From: Rikenellaceae bacterium
Lineage (GTDB): Bacteria; Bacteroidota; Bacteroidia; Bacteroidales; Rikenellaceae
Direction: 5' to 3'
Assembly: GCA_020859685.1 (NCBI GenBank)
Contig: JAJBVT010000073.1
Span: 1 to 53,373, forward strand
DNA length: 53,373 nt
A program made the position numbers and the translations under genes. The notes under the pieces are model-generated. The model did no database searches. It had not been told where the DNA came from and saw nothing but the letters and a program-made list of their open reading frames with translations. Position 1 is the stretch's first letter. The number at the start of each line of letters is the position of its first letter. This document shows, in pieces, positions 1 to 8,463 of this stretch.

Positions 1-1095
1 TAATAATATAATGCCTATAATTTTTTTTATTATTTCCGTCTTAAAAAACAAATCTGTTCTACCTTTTACTTTCAAAAGTGTATCGTTGATAGCTGTTAAT
101 GGATAAGCTATGAAAGCAAGGGAAATTATGATGAAATACGGTCTCATCGGAAGCCATTTTTCAGTCAGAGTAATACGAATAATTGGTTCAGATAAAATCA
201 CCATTGCTAAAGATATAGGGAAAACAATGCAAGCTATAAATTTAAGTGTCCTAAAAAAGGCCTCTATTATTTGCTCATCGCTATCCAGCTTACACCACGA
301 TGGATACATGACCCGGCTAATGATTATGCTGATATTAGTAAACGGAAAAGACCCGAACATATATGCCCTGTTATAAAAGCCGAGATCCGAAGATTTATAC
401 TTTTTCCCAATTACCAAAGAATATATATTATTATAAAATACATCCAGTAATGAGGACATCATTAACTTGGATCCGAAAGAAAAAAGCCCTTTTAAAGATT
501 CCCATGAAAAAACCCAAGAAGGTGACCAACGACCCAATATCCATAAAAGTATGGAATTGACAGAATTATTTGCCAATGTTTGAATGACCAATGCCCAGTA
601 CCCAAAACCTTTTAGAGCTAAAACAACACCTAAACTTCCACTAACCAAGATTGATACAAAACTTATATACGCCTGCCGTTTAAAATTAATAGCAATGACT
701 AATTTAGTTTTTTGGATTATGGAAATCGCATTGACTATAAGATTGATAGCTATAACCTTCATGGCCAAGTCCAGCTGCGGCATGGAGTAAAATCCGGCAA
801 TGGATGGTGCCGATAACCAAAGGACAAAATATAGGATAATACCTATAAAAAGGTTAAACCAAAAAACCGTCGAAAAATCCGTTTCTGTTCTATCCCTTTT
901 TTGTACCAGAGCATTAGCAAAACCACTATCAACGATGACTTGAGCCAAAGACAAAAAAACAGTCAACATCGCAACAATACCGTAATCCGACGGACTGACT
1001 AATCTGGCTATAATAAGAGTCAGAATAAGTTGAATACCCTGATACGATATTCTTTCGATCCCGCTCCATATAAGTCCCTGGCTTAATTTATTCAT
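1..1095 (-). CDS. Wzx-type polysaccharide flippase (partial, runs off the left edge)
   Basis: Reading the minus strand from the ATG at 1095 gives 365 uninterrupted codons to the window edge. The product starts MNKLSQGLIWSGIERISYQG and continues with alternating hydrophobic segments and short polar loops, including RLVSPSDYGIVAML. This is typical of the Wzx/PST lipopolysaccharide flippases that move undecaprenyl-PP-linked repeat units across the inner membrane. Family members are usually about 480-500 residues, so roughly three quarters is present and the C-terminus is missing. The gene begins 24 nt after rfbB and is probably the last visible member of that operon. It is AT-rich compared with the right part of the window, as capsule genes often are. 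Family assignment is good; the specific glycan is unknown. Confidence 0.85.
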   Translation of the reverse strand, partial: MNKLSQGLIWSGIERISYQGIQLILTLIIARLVSPSDYGIVAMLTVFLSLAQVIVDSGFANALVQKRDRTETDFSTVFWFNLFIGIILYFVLWLSAPSIAGFYSMPQLDLAMKVIAINLIVNAISIIQKTKLVIAINFKRQAYISFVSILVSGSLGVVLALKGFGYWALVIQTLANNSVNSILLWILGRWSPSWVFSWESLKGLFSFGSKLMMSSLLDVFYNNIYSLVIGKKYKSSDLGFYNRAYMFGSFPFTNISIIISRVMYPSWCKLDSDEQIIEAFFRTLKFIACIVFPISLAMVILSEPIIRITLTEKWLPMRPYFIIISLAFIAYPLTAINDTLLKVKGRTDLFFKTEIIKKIIGIILL

Positions 1096-1119
1096 TAAAG
1101 AAAATATCAGGAATTTTCC

Positions 1120-2175
1120 TTATATCTTATACATCTTCTCGTAGTATTTTTCATACTCTCCCGACGTTACATTATCGAGCCACTGCTGGTTTTCCAAATA
1201 CCACCTGACCGTTTTTTCGATCCCCTCCTCGAACTGAAGGCTCGGTTCCCAACCTAACTCGTGTTTGAGTTTCGATGAATCAATGGCATACCGAAGGTCG
1301 TGGCCTGCCCTGTCGGTAACGTAGGTTATAAGAGAGAGACTCTTACCTTCGGGATTTCCGAGTAATTTATCTACAGTTTTAATTATCACCTTTATAAGGT
1401 CGATATTTTTCCACTCGTTAAATCCGCCGATATTGTATGTCTCTCCGACCTTCCCTTTATGAAAAATCAAGTCGATAGCTCTGGCATGGTCCTCTACATA
1501 CAGCCAGTCACGTACATTTTCGCCCTTTCCATAAACAGGCAATGGTCTACTGTGACGTATATTATTTATAAACAACGGTATAAGCTTTTCCGGAAACTGG
1601 TATGGTCCATAATTATTGGAACAATTGGTTACAATTACCGGTATACCGTATGTATCGTGGTAAGCTCTTACAAAATGGTCCGAAGAGGCCTTACTCGCGG
1701 AATACGGGCTATGGGGATCGTATGCAGTTTCTTCGGTAAAAAACGTGCCGTCAAAATCGAGCGTACCGTATACCTCGTCGGTCGAGATGTGATAGAAGAT
1801 TTTACCATCGTAATTGCCATTCCATGTCTCTTTCGCCGCCTGCAAAAGCGACAAGGTACCCATCACATTTGTTTGAGCAAATACTAAAGGGTCCTTAATG
1901 CTCCTGTCCACATGGCTCTCGGCTGCAAGATGAATGATACCATCTATGTCGTTTCCGGCAATAATATTCCTTATTTTTTCATAGTCACAAATATCTTCCT
2001 TCAGGAAATGATAATTGGACGCTTCTTCTATATCTGTAAGATTTGCAAGATTACCGGCATACGTCAGTTTATCCATATTGAAAATATTATATTCCGGATA
2101 ATTCTTTACGAACAATCTCACCACATGCGAGCCGATGAAACCAGCACCACCGGTAATCAATATATTTCTTTTCAT
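1120..2175 (-). CDS. rfbB: dTDP-glucose 4,6-dehydratase (RmlB/RfbB)
   Basis: Converts dTDP-glucose to dTDP-4-keto-6-deoxyglucose, the second step of dTDP-L-rhamnose synthesis in the cytoplasm. It is an extended SDR enzyme: NAD-binding GGAGFIGS at residues 9-16, the TDE triplet of the active site at 132-134 (STDEVYG), and catalytic YSASK with Tyr158 and Lys162. The frame is open up to 2211, but the start is set at ATG 2175 because this ATG overlaps the rfbD stop as ATGA, a translational-coupling arrangement also seen between rfbA and rfbC. That gives 351 residues, normal for the family. The upstream extension (MLKRDSEKRRRN) lies inside rfbD. Confidence 0.96.
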   Translation of the reverse strand: MKRNILITGGAGFIGSHVVRLFVKNYPEYNIFNMDKLTYAGNLANLTDIEEASNYHFLKEDICDYEKIRNIIAGNDIDGIIHLAAESHVDRSIKDPLVFAQTNVMGTLSLLQAAKETWNGNYDGKIFYHISTDEVYGTLDFDGTFFTEETAYDPHSPYSASKASSDHFVRAYHDTYGIPVIVTNCSNNYGPYQFPEKLIPLFINNIRHSRPLPVYGKGENVRDWLYVEDHARAIDLIFHKGKVGETYNIGGFNEWKNIDLIKVIIKTVDKLLGNPEGKSLSLITYVTDRAGHDLRYAIDSSKLKHELGWEPSLQFEEGIEKTVRWYLENQQWLDNVTSGEYEKYYEKMYKI

Positions 2176-3038
2176 ATTTCTTCGTCGTTTTTCTGAATCT
2201 CTTTTAAGCATATAGCCAACGAATCTTCCCAGTATGGTACAGCAATACCCAAACCCTTTATTTTATCCTTACTAAGAACACTATACGCCGGACGTTTTGC
2301 TGCAGTGGGATATTTGTCGGACTCCACAGCGGAAACGGCTACGTTCATATGCATCATTCCAAATACCTTGCGGGCAAAATCATACCAGGATGTAACACCT
2401 TCATTACTGTAATGGTATAATGAGTAACCCTTTATATCCCGCACCAGCAGTTCTAAAACCGCTCTTGCCAGATCACCCGCATAAGTTGGGGTACCGACCT
2501 GATCATAAACCACTGTTAAAGAATCCCTCTCTGCTCCCAATCTAAGCATGGTTTTAACAAAATTATTACCGAATTCGGAATAAAGCCAAGAGGTTCTTAT
2601 TATGGCTGCCCTGCATCCCGATTCCTTAATGGCAATTTCTCCGTCTAATTTTGTTTGTCCATACACACCGGTAGGATGTACCTTATCGACTTCTTTTAAT
2701 GGATGCGGTGTATTACCGTCAAAAACATAATCGGTGGATATATGGATAAGCGTTATATCGTGTTTCTTACATAATCTCCCCAGTACGGCAGGCCCAGTAG
2801 TGTTAACTTTTCTGCATAATTCCGGCTCCGATTCCGCCTTGTCCACCGCCGTATATGCAGCACAGTTTATGATGGCATCAAATCCAGAACTCCCCAAAAG
2901 TTCGTCTATCGACCTCTCATCCGTGATATCGGTTTCAGGTATATCCGTAAATACGAACTGGTTTTCGAGCCGCTTCTTAGATATTTTTTCGATACACCGT
3001 CCTAACTGGCCATTACCCCCGGTTACTAAAATATTCAT
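2172..3038 (-). CDS. rfbD: dTDP-4-dehydrorhamnose reductase (RmlD/RfbD)
   Basis: Last step of dTDP-L-rhamnose synthesis: NAD(P)H reduction of dTDP-4-keto-L-rhamnose. It shows the nucleotide-binding GGNGQLG at residues 7-13, STDYVFDG at 101-108 and the catalytic pair in YGQTK (Tyr126, Lys130). At 288 residues it is of normal length. The start lies 1 nt after the rfbC stop and the stop overlaps the rfbB start by 4 nt, so translation of the rml genes is probably coupled. Confidence 0.96.
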   Translation of the reverse strand: MNILVTGGNGQLGRCIEKISKKRLENQFVFTDIPETDITDERSIDELLGSSGFDAIINCAAYTAVDKAESEPELCRKVNTTGPAVLGRLCKKHDITLIHISTDYVFDGNTPHPLKEVDKVHPTGVYGQTKLDGEIAIKESGCRAAIIRTSWLYSEFGNNFVKTMLRLGAERDSLTVVYDQVGTPTYAGDLARAVLELLVRDIKGYSLYHYSNEGVTSWYDFARKVFGMMHMNVAVSAVESDKYPTAAKRPAYSVLSKDKIKGLGIAVPYWEDSLAICLKEIQKNDEEI

Positions 3039-3039
3039 T

Positions 3040-3606
3040 TCAATACAGATTTTCTGAATAATCGAATAACTTTGCCTCCGTTAACCGGGGATGCTTCTCA
3101 TCCTTTGGCGACAAGATAATATCATCCTTTGTCAATTTCCAGTCGATACCCAAATCCGGATCGTTCCAGATTATGGCCCCTTCATAATCCGGTGCATAAT
3201 AATTGTCGCATTTATACTGGAATATCGCTGTGTCGCTTAATACTGCAAAACCATGGGCAAAGCCTCGCGGTATGTAGAATTGGCGATGATTTTCCCCTGT
3301 CAGAATAACACTTACATGCCGACCGAAAGTGGGTGAACCTTTTCTGATATCCACAGCTATATCTAACACCTCTCCGTATACTACCTTCACAAGTTTACTT
3401 TGTGCGTAGGGCGGCAACTGGTAATGTAATCCCCTCAGGACACCATAAGTCGATCTTGATTCATTATCCTGAACGAACCTTGTAGCACAAATATGTTCAT
3501 TGAAATTCCTTTCGGAGAAGCTTTCAAAAAAATAGCCCCTTTCGTCTCCGAAAATTTTTGGTTCCAATATGACTACACCGTCAATATCGGTTTGTAAAAC
3601 ATTCAT
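3040..3606 (-). CDS. rfbC: dTDP-4-dehydrorhamnose 3,5-epimerase (RmlC/RfbC)
   Basis: Cupin-fold epimerase that turns dTDP-4-keto-6-deoxyglucose into dTDP-4-keto-L-rhamnose. The family signature RGLHYQ is at residues 58-63 with the probable catalytic base His61. Tyr131 (FQYKCD) occupies the position of the conserved catalytic tyrosine, and the substrate loop [11 protein letters not shown] is at 19-29. The 188-residue length is normal. The ATG at 3606 overlaps the rfbA stop as ATGA, and rfbD follows after 1 nt. No sign of degeneration. Confidence 0.96.
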   Translation of the reverse strand: MNVLQTDIDGVVILEPKIFGDERGYFFESFSERNFNEHICATRFVQDNESRSTYGVLRGLHYQLPPYAQSKLVKVVYGEVLDIAVDIRKGSPTFGRHVSVILTGENHRQFYIPRGFAHGFAVLSDTAIFQYKCDNYYAPDYEGAIIWNDPDLGIDWKLTKDDIILSPKDEKHPRLTEAKLFDYSENLY

Positions 3607-4475
3607 AGTCCCAGTTTATACAAATATTGTCCGTACCCATTCTTTGCCATGGGTTCTGCAAGGGTAACTAACTTTTCTCTATTAATCCACCCTTTACGAA
3701 AAGCTATCTCTTCAAGACAAGCCACTTTTAAGCCCTGGCGCTTTTCAATTGCCTCAATAAAAGTCGAAGCTTCACTAAGCGAATCATGGGTCCCCGTATC
3801 CAGCCATGCAAAACCGCGGCCGAGTAGTTGTACCTTCAACTCACCGTCAGCAAGAAAATTTTGGTTTACCGTGGTTATTTCCAACTCTCCACGTGAGGAT
3901 GGTTTTATATTTTTTGCAACCCGGATGACTTTATTGGGGTAAAAATATAACCCTACCACTGCATAATTAGACTTGGGTTCGGCAGGTTTTTCTTCGATTG
4001 ACAGAACATTCCCATCCGCATCAAATTCAGCTACACCATATCTTTCCGGATCATTCACATAGTAACCGAATACAGTGGCCTTTTCATCCTCCTTTGCAGT
4101 GCGAGCGGCATCGGTAAGCATCCGTGTGAAACTTTGCCCGTAAAAAATGTTATCGCCCAGTACCAGACATACCGAATCGTCCCCGATAAATTCCTCACCG
4201 ATTATAAATGCCTGCGCGAGACCGTCGGGAGAAGGTTGTTCCGCATAATGAAACTCAACCCCGTAATCCGAGCCGTCACCCATGAGCCTCCGGAAGGCCG
4301 GAAGGTCAGCCGGAGTGGATATTATCAGTATCTCTCTGATCCCAGCAAGCATTAACACTGATATAGGATAATATATCATCGGTTTATCATAAACGGGTAA
4401 CAACTGCTTCGATACCCCTTTGGTAATAGGATAAAGACGGGTTCCGCTACCTCCGGCAAGGACTATACCCTTCAT
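3603..4475 (-). CDS. rfbA: Glucose-1-phosphate thymidylyltransferase (RmlA/RfbA)
   Basis: Makes dTDP-glucose from dTTP and glucose-1-phosphate, the committed step to dTDP-L-rhamnose. The N-terminal nucleotide-binding signature GGSGTRLYP is at residues 8-16, and the downstream [20 protein letters not shown] and [19 protein letters not shown] segments are typical of short-form RmlA. The length of 290 residues is normal. It is the first of the rfbA-C-D-B set; an 87-nt gap before it contains a perfect -7 box at 4505-4512, so the rml genes may have their own promoter in addition to read-through from the upstream glycosyltransferase genes. Confidence 0.97.
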   Translation of the reverse strand: MKGIVLAGGSGTRLYPITKGVSKQLLPVYDKPMIYYPISVLMLAGIREILIISTPADLPAFRRLMGDGSDYGVEFHYAEQPSPDGLAQAFIIGEEFIGDDSVCLVLGDNIFYGQSFTRMLTDAARTAKEDEKATVFGYYVNDPERYGVAEFDADGNVLSIEEKPAEPKSNYAVVGLYFYPNKVIRVAKNIKPSSRGELEITTVNQNFLADGELKVQLLGRGFAWLDTGTHDSLSEASTFIEAIEKRQGLKVACLEEIAFRKGWINREKLVTLAEPMAKNGYGQYLYKLGL

Positions 4476-4504
4476 ACATTTTATTTTGTGAGATTTACAA
4501 TATG

Positions 4505-4512
4505 CAAATATA
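4505..4512 (-). promoter_or_regulatory. Candidate -7 promoter box for rfbACDB
   Basis: Read on the minus strand this is TATATTTG, a perfect match to the Bacteroidota -7 consensus TAnnTTTG, about 30 nt upstream of the rfbA ATG. No good TTTG -33 element is found at the usual spacing, so this is a candidate only. Confidence 0.5.
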
Positions 4513-4562
4513 GTTTTTTAACCGCTAATACCCATTACCCAAACGGGGCCCTCTCTCGATTC

Positions 4563-5531
4563 TTATGCGATGTTCCGGCATGATCTTCCTCGTGAAATAA
4601 TGTGAATATAGCAATAGCATATAATAAGAAAAATAATCGTTATGACAAAATATATCCATCCCGGGCCGCTCCAATATATAGCCCCTATGGATATAGTAAG
4701 TTGTAACAAAGCGTAAATCGTTGATACAACAATATGAGGGATTCCGGATTCGTTTGCTAAAAGCTGATAAACATGCCTACGGTGTGCTTTAAATATATTT
4801 TCCCGTAATATCATCCGGCGAATTATTGTCAAAATAGTATCTACTCCGTAAACCGAAAGGAATATGACATATAAGAAACTGCCGGTTTTTATTATTAACT
4901 GTCCCAAAAGGAAAATTATTATAAATGCTATGCCCACCGCTCCGACATCCCCGGCAAAACATTTCGCTTGTGTCCTGTAATTATAAAGACAGAATACTAA
5001 AATACTAAGCACTACTATATATAGTAATCTATCGTCAGTGAAGTCATACAAGTGGTTCAAATAAATAAGCGGGCCCATCACCGCAAGGCTGTAACCGCCG
5101 GTCATTCCGTTTATCCCGTCCATGAAATTGAACGCATTTATTATACCGGTACAAAAGATTAGCGCCACTGGTAAGTACCAGACATTAATTCCATGAAACA
5201 AACCCCACTGAACAAACAGCAACAGCATCGCTGAGAAATGAAATACCAATCGGATTTTATTAGAAACAGATCTTATGTCATCTACAAGACTGACCCCTGC
5301 TATCAAGGTCAGACCTGCAATAAAATACGGATAGTGGAATCCCGTCAGGAATCCATAAAGCAAGACACCTATATAGAATATTATCCCGCCTCCCCGGAGA
5401 GTCACCGTGGTATGGGAACTTCTTTCATTTGGTTTATCGACAATATTGTATTTATCCGCAAGCAGGAAATAGAAGTTTTGAATACCGAATAATATTAAAA
5501 AAACAACTGAGTAAAAAATCCAACTCTCCAT
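4563..5531 (-). CDS. WbpL/WecA-like polyprenyl-phosphate N-acetylhexosamine-1-phosphate transferase
   Basis: Polytopic membrane enzyme of the MraY/WecA/WbpL family, expected to transfer a sugar-1-phosphate from a UDP-sugar to undecaprenyl phosphate and so start glycan assembly. Family motifs are present: the aspartate pair VDDIRS (Asp84-Asp85), NAFNFMDGINGMTGG at 132-146, FAGDVG at 192-197 and the cytosolic HRRHVYQ at 250-256. About ten hydrophobic segments span 322 residues. It follows the reductase/epimerase gene by 5 nt. In Pseudomonas O-antigen loci WbpL acts after WbpM and WbpV, and homologues of both lie in this window, so UDP-FucNAc or UDP-QuiNAc is the likely donor (inference). Confidence 0.88.
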   Translation of the reverse strand: MESWIFYSVVFLILFGIQNFYFLLADKYNIVDKPNERSSHTTVTLRGGGIIFYIGVLLYGFLTGFHYPYFIAGLTLIAGVSLVDDIRSVSNKIRLVFHFSAMLLLFVQWGLFHGINVWYLPVALIFCTGIINAFNFMDGINGMTGGYSLAVMGPLIYLNHLYDFTDDRLLYIVVLSILVFCLYNYRTQAKCFAGDVGAVGIAFIIIFLLGQLIIKTGSFLYVIFLSVYGVDTILTIIRRMILRENIFKAHRRHVYQLLANESGIPHIVVSTIYALLQLTISIGAIYWSGPGWIYFVITIIFLIICYCYIHIISRGRSCRNIA

Positions 5532-5536
5532 ATATT

Positions 5537-6481
5537 TTAAAGGCTTTTAACAGTTCTTTCTATACCTTGAAGGGCAGAAACCGGCATAGATTCAATTTTG
5601 AGGGCTTTTTTTAATTTATTATTGGAAACCACATAGTTTTCCGTGAGTTTCTCCAGCCTTTCAGTATTAATAGGGAGGCATAATTTATCGCCCAAAAGAG
5701 CCGCAAATTTAATTAACTTTTTGGGGCATTTTATAATCAGGCATTTTTTACCTATGGCCTCACATATAGCCCTCACCAATTCATTTGTGGATAATGCCTC
5801 ATCGTCGGCCACATTATATATTCCCGTTTCAACTTTTTTTTCGACCAGCCCGTCGATAATATACTTCAAGTTTTCAATAGAAGTAAATGACCGTCTGTTT
5901 TCATAAGCCCCTAACGGCCATGGAATTCCTTTTTTCAGAATTGAGAATAAGAGGTTAAGATTTCCCTTGTTCCCCGGACCATGAATCATGCATGGCCTTA
6001 GTATATAGACGTATTTGGATTTGAAACTTTCAGGGAAATCGTTAAGATTGTCCATAATATAATTCTCCGCCGCTATCTTACTTTCGCCATAGGGTCCTAC
6101 CGGGCGGGGTGAAATATCTTCCGTCAATGTATCTCCGGGAACATAATCTGCAGCCGCCTTAACAGAACTAAAAAAAATAAATCTCGACACTCTGGATTCC
6201 CGGAAAAAATCGAAAATATTCTTAGTCAGGCCGGTATTGATTTCGAAATATTCTTCCGGCTTCGCATTTTTCTTAACATCATGGGCTTTCCCGGCTAAAT
6301 GAATTATTACATCGAATGATAAGGATTTGAAATTTTCTATTTCGTCCCAACCAAAAGTCGCAATTACTCCGGGTAATTCGCAGGAAGTTATATCAAGGCC
6401 GTAAATTTCATGCTTTGAAGACAGGTCTTCCACCAAATTCCTTCCGACAAAGCCATTTATACCGGTTATTAGTAATTTCAT
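5537..6481 (-). CDS. NAD-dependent epimerase/reductase, WbpV-like
   Basis: Extended SDR protein of 314 residues. GxxGxxG is at residues 7-13 (GINGFVG), a serine pair at 105-106 (FFSSVKAA), and the catalytic YGESK at 131-135. The small size and its position between a GT4 glycosyltransferase (9-nt gap) and a WbpL-like transferase (5-nt gap) match WbpV-type enzymes, which reduce or epimerise C4 of UDP-4-keto-6-deoxy-HexNAc to give UDP-FucNAc or UDP-QuiNAc. A UDP-glucose/GlcNAc 4-epimerase role cannot be excluded from sequence alone. AT-rich codon use resembles the flippase and WbpL genes. Confidence 0.78.
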   Translation of the reverse strand: MKLLITGINGFVGRNLVEDLSSKHEIYGLDITSCELPGVIATFGWDEIENFKSLSFDVIIHLAGKAHDVKKNAKPEEYFEINTGLTKNIFDFFRESRVSRFIFFSSVKAAADYVPGDTLTEDISPRPVGPYGESKIAAENYIMDNLNDFPESFKSKYVYILRPCMIHGPGNKGNLNLLFSILKKGIPWPLGAYENRRSFTSIENLKYIIDGLVEKKVETGIYNVADDEALSTNELVRAICEAIGKKCLIIKCPKKLIKFAALLGDKLCLPINTERLEKLTENYVVSNNKLKKALKIESMPVSALQGIERTVKSL

Positions 6482-6490
6482 TTCACGGGA

Positions 6491-7624
6491 TTAACTTTCT
6501 GCAAAACTACTGTATATGTTTAAATGCTCTTCTATAACCGCAGTCAGAGAGAATTTTTGTTCCGCCAGCAGGCGGGCTTCTTTTCCCATTGCATGTCGCT
6601 TTTTATCGTCGTCAATCAATATCTCCAATGACTTTGCAAGGGCCTCGGGACTCTTGGCAGGCACCAGTAAGCCCGTAACACCATGAACCACGGCATCACG
6701 GCAACCTACCGAATCGCATGTTACGATCGGTTTACCGGCTGCGGCAGCCTCAATCAAAGATTTGGGGATACCCTCTCTGTAATAAGACGGAAAAGCAACG
6801 ATATGGGAAGAACGAAGTAACCGGTCTATATCCGTACGATGACCTAACCAACATATATAGTCCCCGTCGCAGGAATCTGTGAGATATTCCTTAGTGATAC
6901 CTTTGGGGTTCGGATCGATACCGCCGCATAAAATAAATCTAATCTTTCGAGCGTATTTTTCCCGTAAAATTTCAGCTGCTTTGATAAGGTCATATACACC
7001 TTTTTCCTCGAGCATCCGGGCCGTAAAAATTATGTGCAACTTATCCTCTTTCTGTTCAGGAGAGTACAGGTATTTATCGAGGTCCACACCCGAACCTGGA
7101 ATAATTACAGAGTTTTCATCCGATACAATACCGTACGAACGAAACAAATCATAATCGTCCTTATTCTGAAAAATGGTAATTATATTGATCTTACGGCAAT
7201 ATAACCGGAGCGTAATCAATATAGATTTTGCAATCAAAGAAACCCTTCCTTCAGAAAACATAATACCTAATCCGCTCACAGCATTAACAACATTACGACA
7301 TCCCGCCCGGACCGAGGCGATAGTTCCCCATAAGATGATTTTTAGTCCTACGTGATGGATAATATCCGGCTTCTCCTTCCGGTATAAATTTGTAAGGAAT
7401 TTACATAGTTGCCATTCCTTCCTGATATTCATATCGGCCCTGTCTATCGGAAGGTCGATATGCTTAACGCCCAGTGAAAAAATCTTATTTTTATGACCGG
7501 TATCTCTTGCTATAACGGTAACATCATATCCTTGGGCAACGGCAGCCGATGCAATCTCCCTCCGATGCGACAGGAAAAAACTATCTACATTAACCACTAT
7601 AAATAACTTTTTCTGCACTTTCAA
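6491..7624 (-). CDS. GT4-family glycosyltransferase
   Basis: Cytoplasmic GT-B fold transferase (377 residues) that probably adds a sugar to the lipid-linked precursor. The N-terminal Rossmann half starts KLFIVVNVDSFFLSHRREIA, and the C-terminal Glycos_transf_1 domain contains IIFTARMLEEKG near 200 and the EX7E motif (Glu284 to Glu292, EGIPKSLIE). The whole resembles the PglA/CapM-like branch. The start codon is TTG at 7624: no in-frame ATG lies upstream before the promoter region, and the next internal Met is at residue 65, inside the domain. It is the first gene of the minus-strand polysaccharide operon. Donor and acceptor are unknown. Confidence 0.85.
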   Translation of the reverse strand: MKVQKKLFIVVNVDSFFLSHRREIASAAVAQGYDVTVIARDTGHKNKIFSLGVKHIDLPIDRADMNIRKEWQLCKFLTNLYRKEKPDIIHHVGLKIILWGTIASVRAGCRNVVNAVSGLGIMFSEGRVSLIAKSILITLRLYCRKINIITIFQNKDDYDLFRSYGIVSDENSVIIPGSGVDLDKYLYSPEQKEDKLHIIFTARMLEEKGVYDLIKAAEILREKYARKIRFILCGGIDPNPKGITKEYLTDSCDGDYICWLGHRTDIDRLLRSSHIVAFPSYYREGIPKSLIEAAAAGKPIVTCDSVGCRDAVVHGVTGLLVPAKSPEALAKSLEILIDDDKKRHAMGKEARLLAEQKFSLTAVIEEHLNIYSSFAES

Positions 7625-7774
7625 TAGGTAATTATCATAAATATTAATTTCGTACGTTAATTTTGCGGGATGTAAATATAGGTAATTTTAACAATAGAAA
7701 ATTTCACGGAAGTAAAACATAAGACCGACCGTACAAGCACCAAAATACATTGATGTTACGAAATACACCTAATA

Positions 7775-8326
7775 ATGAAAAAAACAATTGCGATAATAAT
7801 CTTTCTCACAATCAATAGTGCTGTATGGGGTCAGACCTATATAAAATTCAACGCTCTTTACTGGGCCGTGGGGGTTACCAATGCCTCGGTCGAGACCCGG
7901 GTCGGGGAACATTTCACTTTTAACAACGATATTGTCGTATCCCCGTGGAAAAGCATCAAAGGCAATCCGATGGTCATCGGCCAGTTCATTCCGGAACTGA
8001 GATATTACCCGGTCCGGGCTTTCAAGGGTTTTTACGCCGGTGGGTATGCAGGTGCCCACGCGTTCAGGATGTCCAAATGGAACTATATTAATACCGGAAA
8101 ATATCAGAAAGGCTGGGGATTCTCATTCGGTGCGAGCATCGGGTATGAAGTACCGATAAACGAACGGTGGCTGCTGGATGTGTACGGAGCGGCGGGTTGG
8201 CAATTGTCCCGGTACCGGGGATTCTATAAAAGCGATCAGGCCCGCTACATAGGGCTGAACAACAGCGGGGAGTGGCTTCCCTATAAAGTTGGCATTTCAT
8301 TTGCATACAAAATCGGGAGACGGTAA
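7775..8326 (+). CDS. DUF3575-family outer-membrane protein
   Basis: 183 residues with a clear signal peptide (MKKTIAIIIFLTINSAVWGQ) and an alternating polar/aromatic pattern ending in aromatic-rich strands (VGISFAYKIGRR), as in small outer-membrane beta-barrels. The opening YIKFNALYWAVGVTNASVE and the PELRYYP/FYAGGYAGAH segments match the DUF3575 family of Bacteroidota. A second family member is at 17036-17599. It stands alone between the divergent arms of the polysaccharide locus, followed by a structured intergenic segment and the dehydratase promoter. Function unknown; a surface role is inferred. Confidence 0.8.
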   Translation: MKKTIAIIIFLTINSAVWGQTYIKFNALYWAVGVTNASVETRVGEHFTFNNDIVVSPWKSIKGNPMVIGQFIPELRYYPVRAFKGFYAGGYAGAHAFRMSKWNYINTGKYQKGWGFSFGASIGYEVPINERWLLDVYGAAGWQLSRYRGFYKSDQARYIGLNNSGEWLPYKVGISFAYKIGRR

Positions 8327-8338
8327 ATTTTTTATTAA

Positions 8339-8393
8339 ACCGGTGCAATTATTTTGCAGGTCTATGCATCTATAAAGATGTAGCCCTGCCGGT
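8339..8393. other. Nested inverted repeats downstream of the DUF3575 gene
   Basis: Inner hairpin CATCT(ATAA)AGATG at 8367-8380 sits inside GCAGG/CCTGC arms (8356-8360 and 8385-8389), with further possible ACCGG/CCGGT pairing (8339-8343 and 8389-8393, one base shared). It lies just before the 8403 promoter. It may end transcription of the DUF3575 gene, but there is no U-tract, so the role is uncertain. Confidence 0.4.
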
Positions 8394-8402
8394 ACGCGTG
8401 AG

Positions 8403-8433
8403 TTTGGAAATAGTTTTATATTGAGTAACTTTG
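8403..8433 (+). promoter_or_regulatory. Bacteroidota-type promoter for the WbpM-like / export operon
   Basis: TTTG at 8403-8406, a 19-nt spacer, then TAACTTTG at 8426-8433. Both boxes match the -33 TTTG and -7 TAnnTTTG consensus of the Bacteroidota primary sigma factor at ideal spacing. Transcription should start near 8440. This rules out the TTG at 8431 as the start of the downstream gene. Confidence 0.8.
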
Positions 8434-8463
8434 CGTACCCAAACCCTGTTCTGCCAACTTAAT

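Noticed and set aside
8431-8463. Longer N-terminus of the dehydratase starting at TTG 8431
   Set aside because: The codons fall inside the -7 box and before the predicted transcription start.
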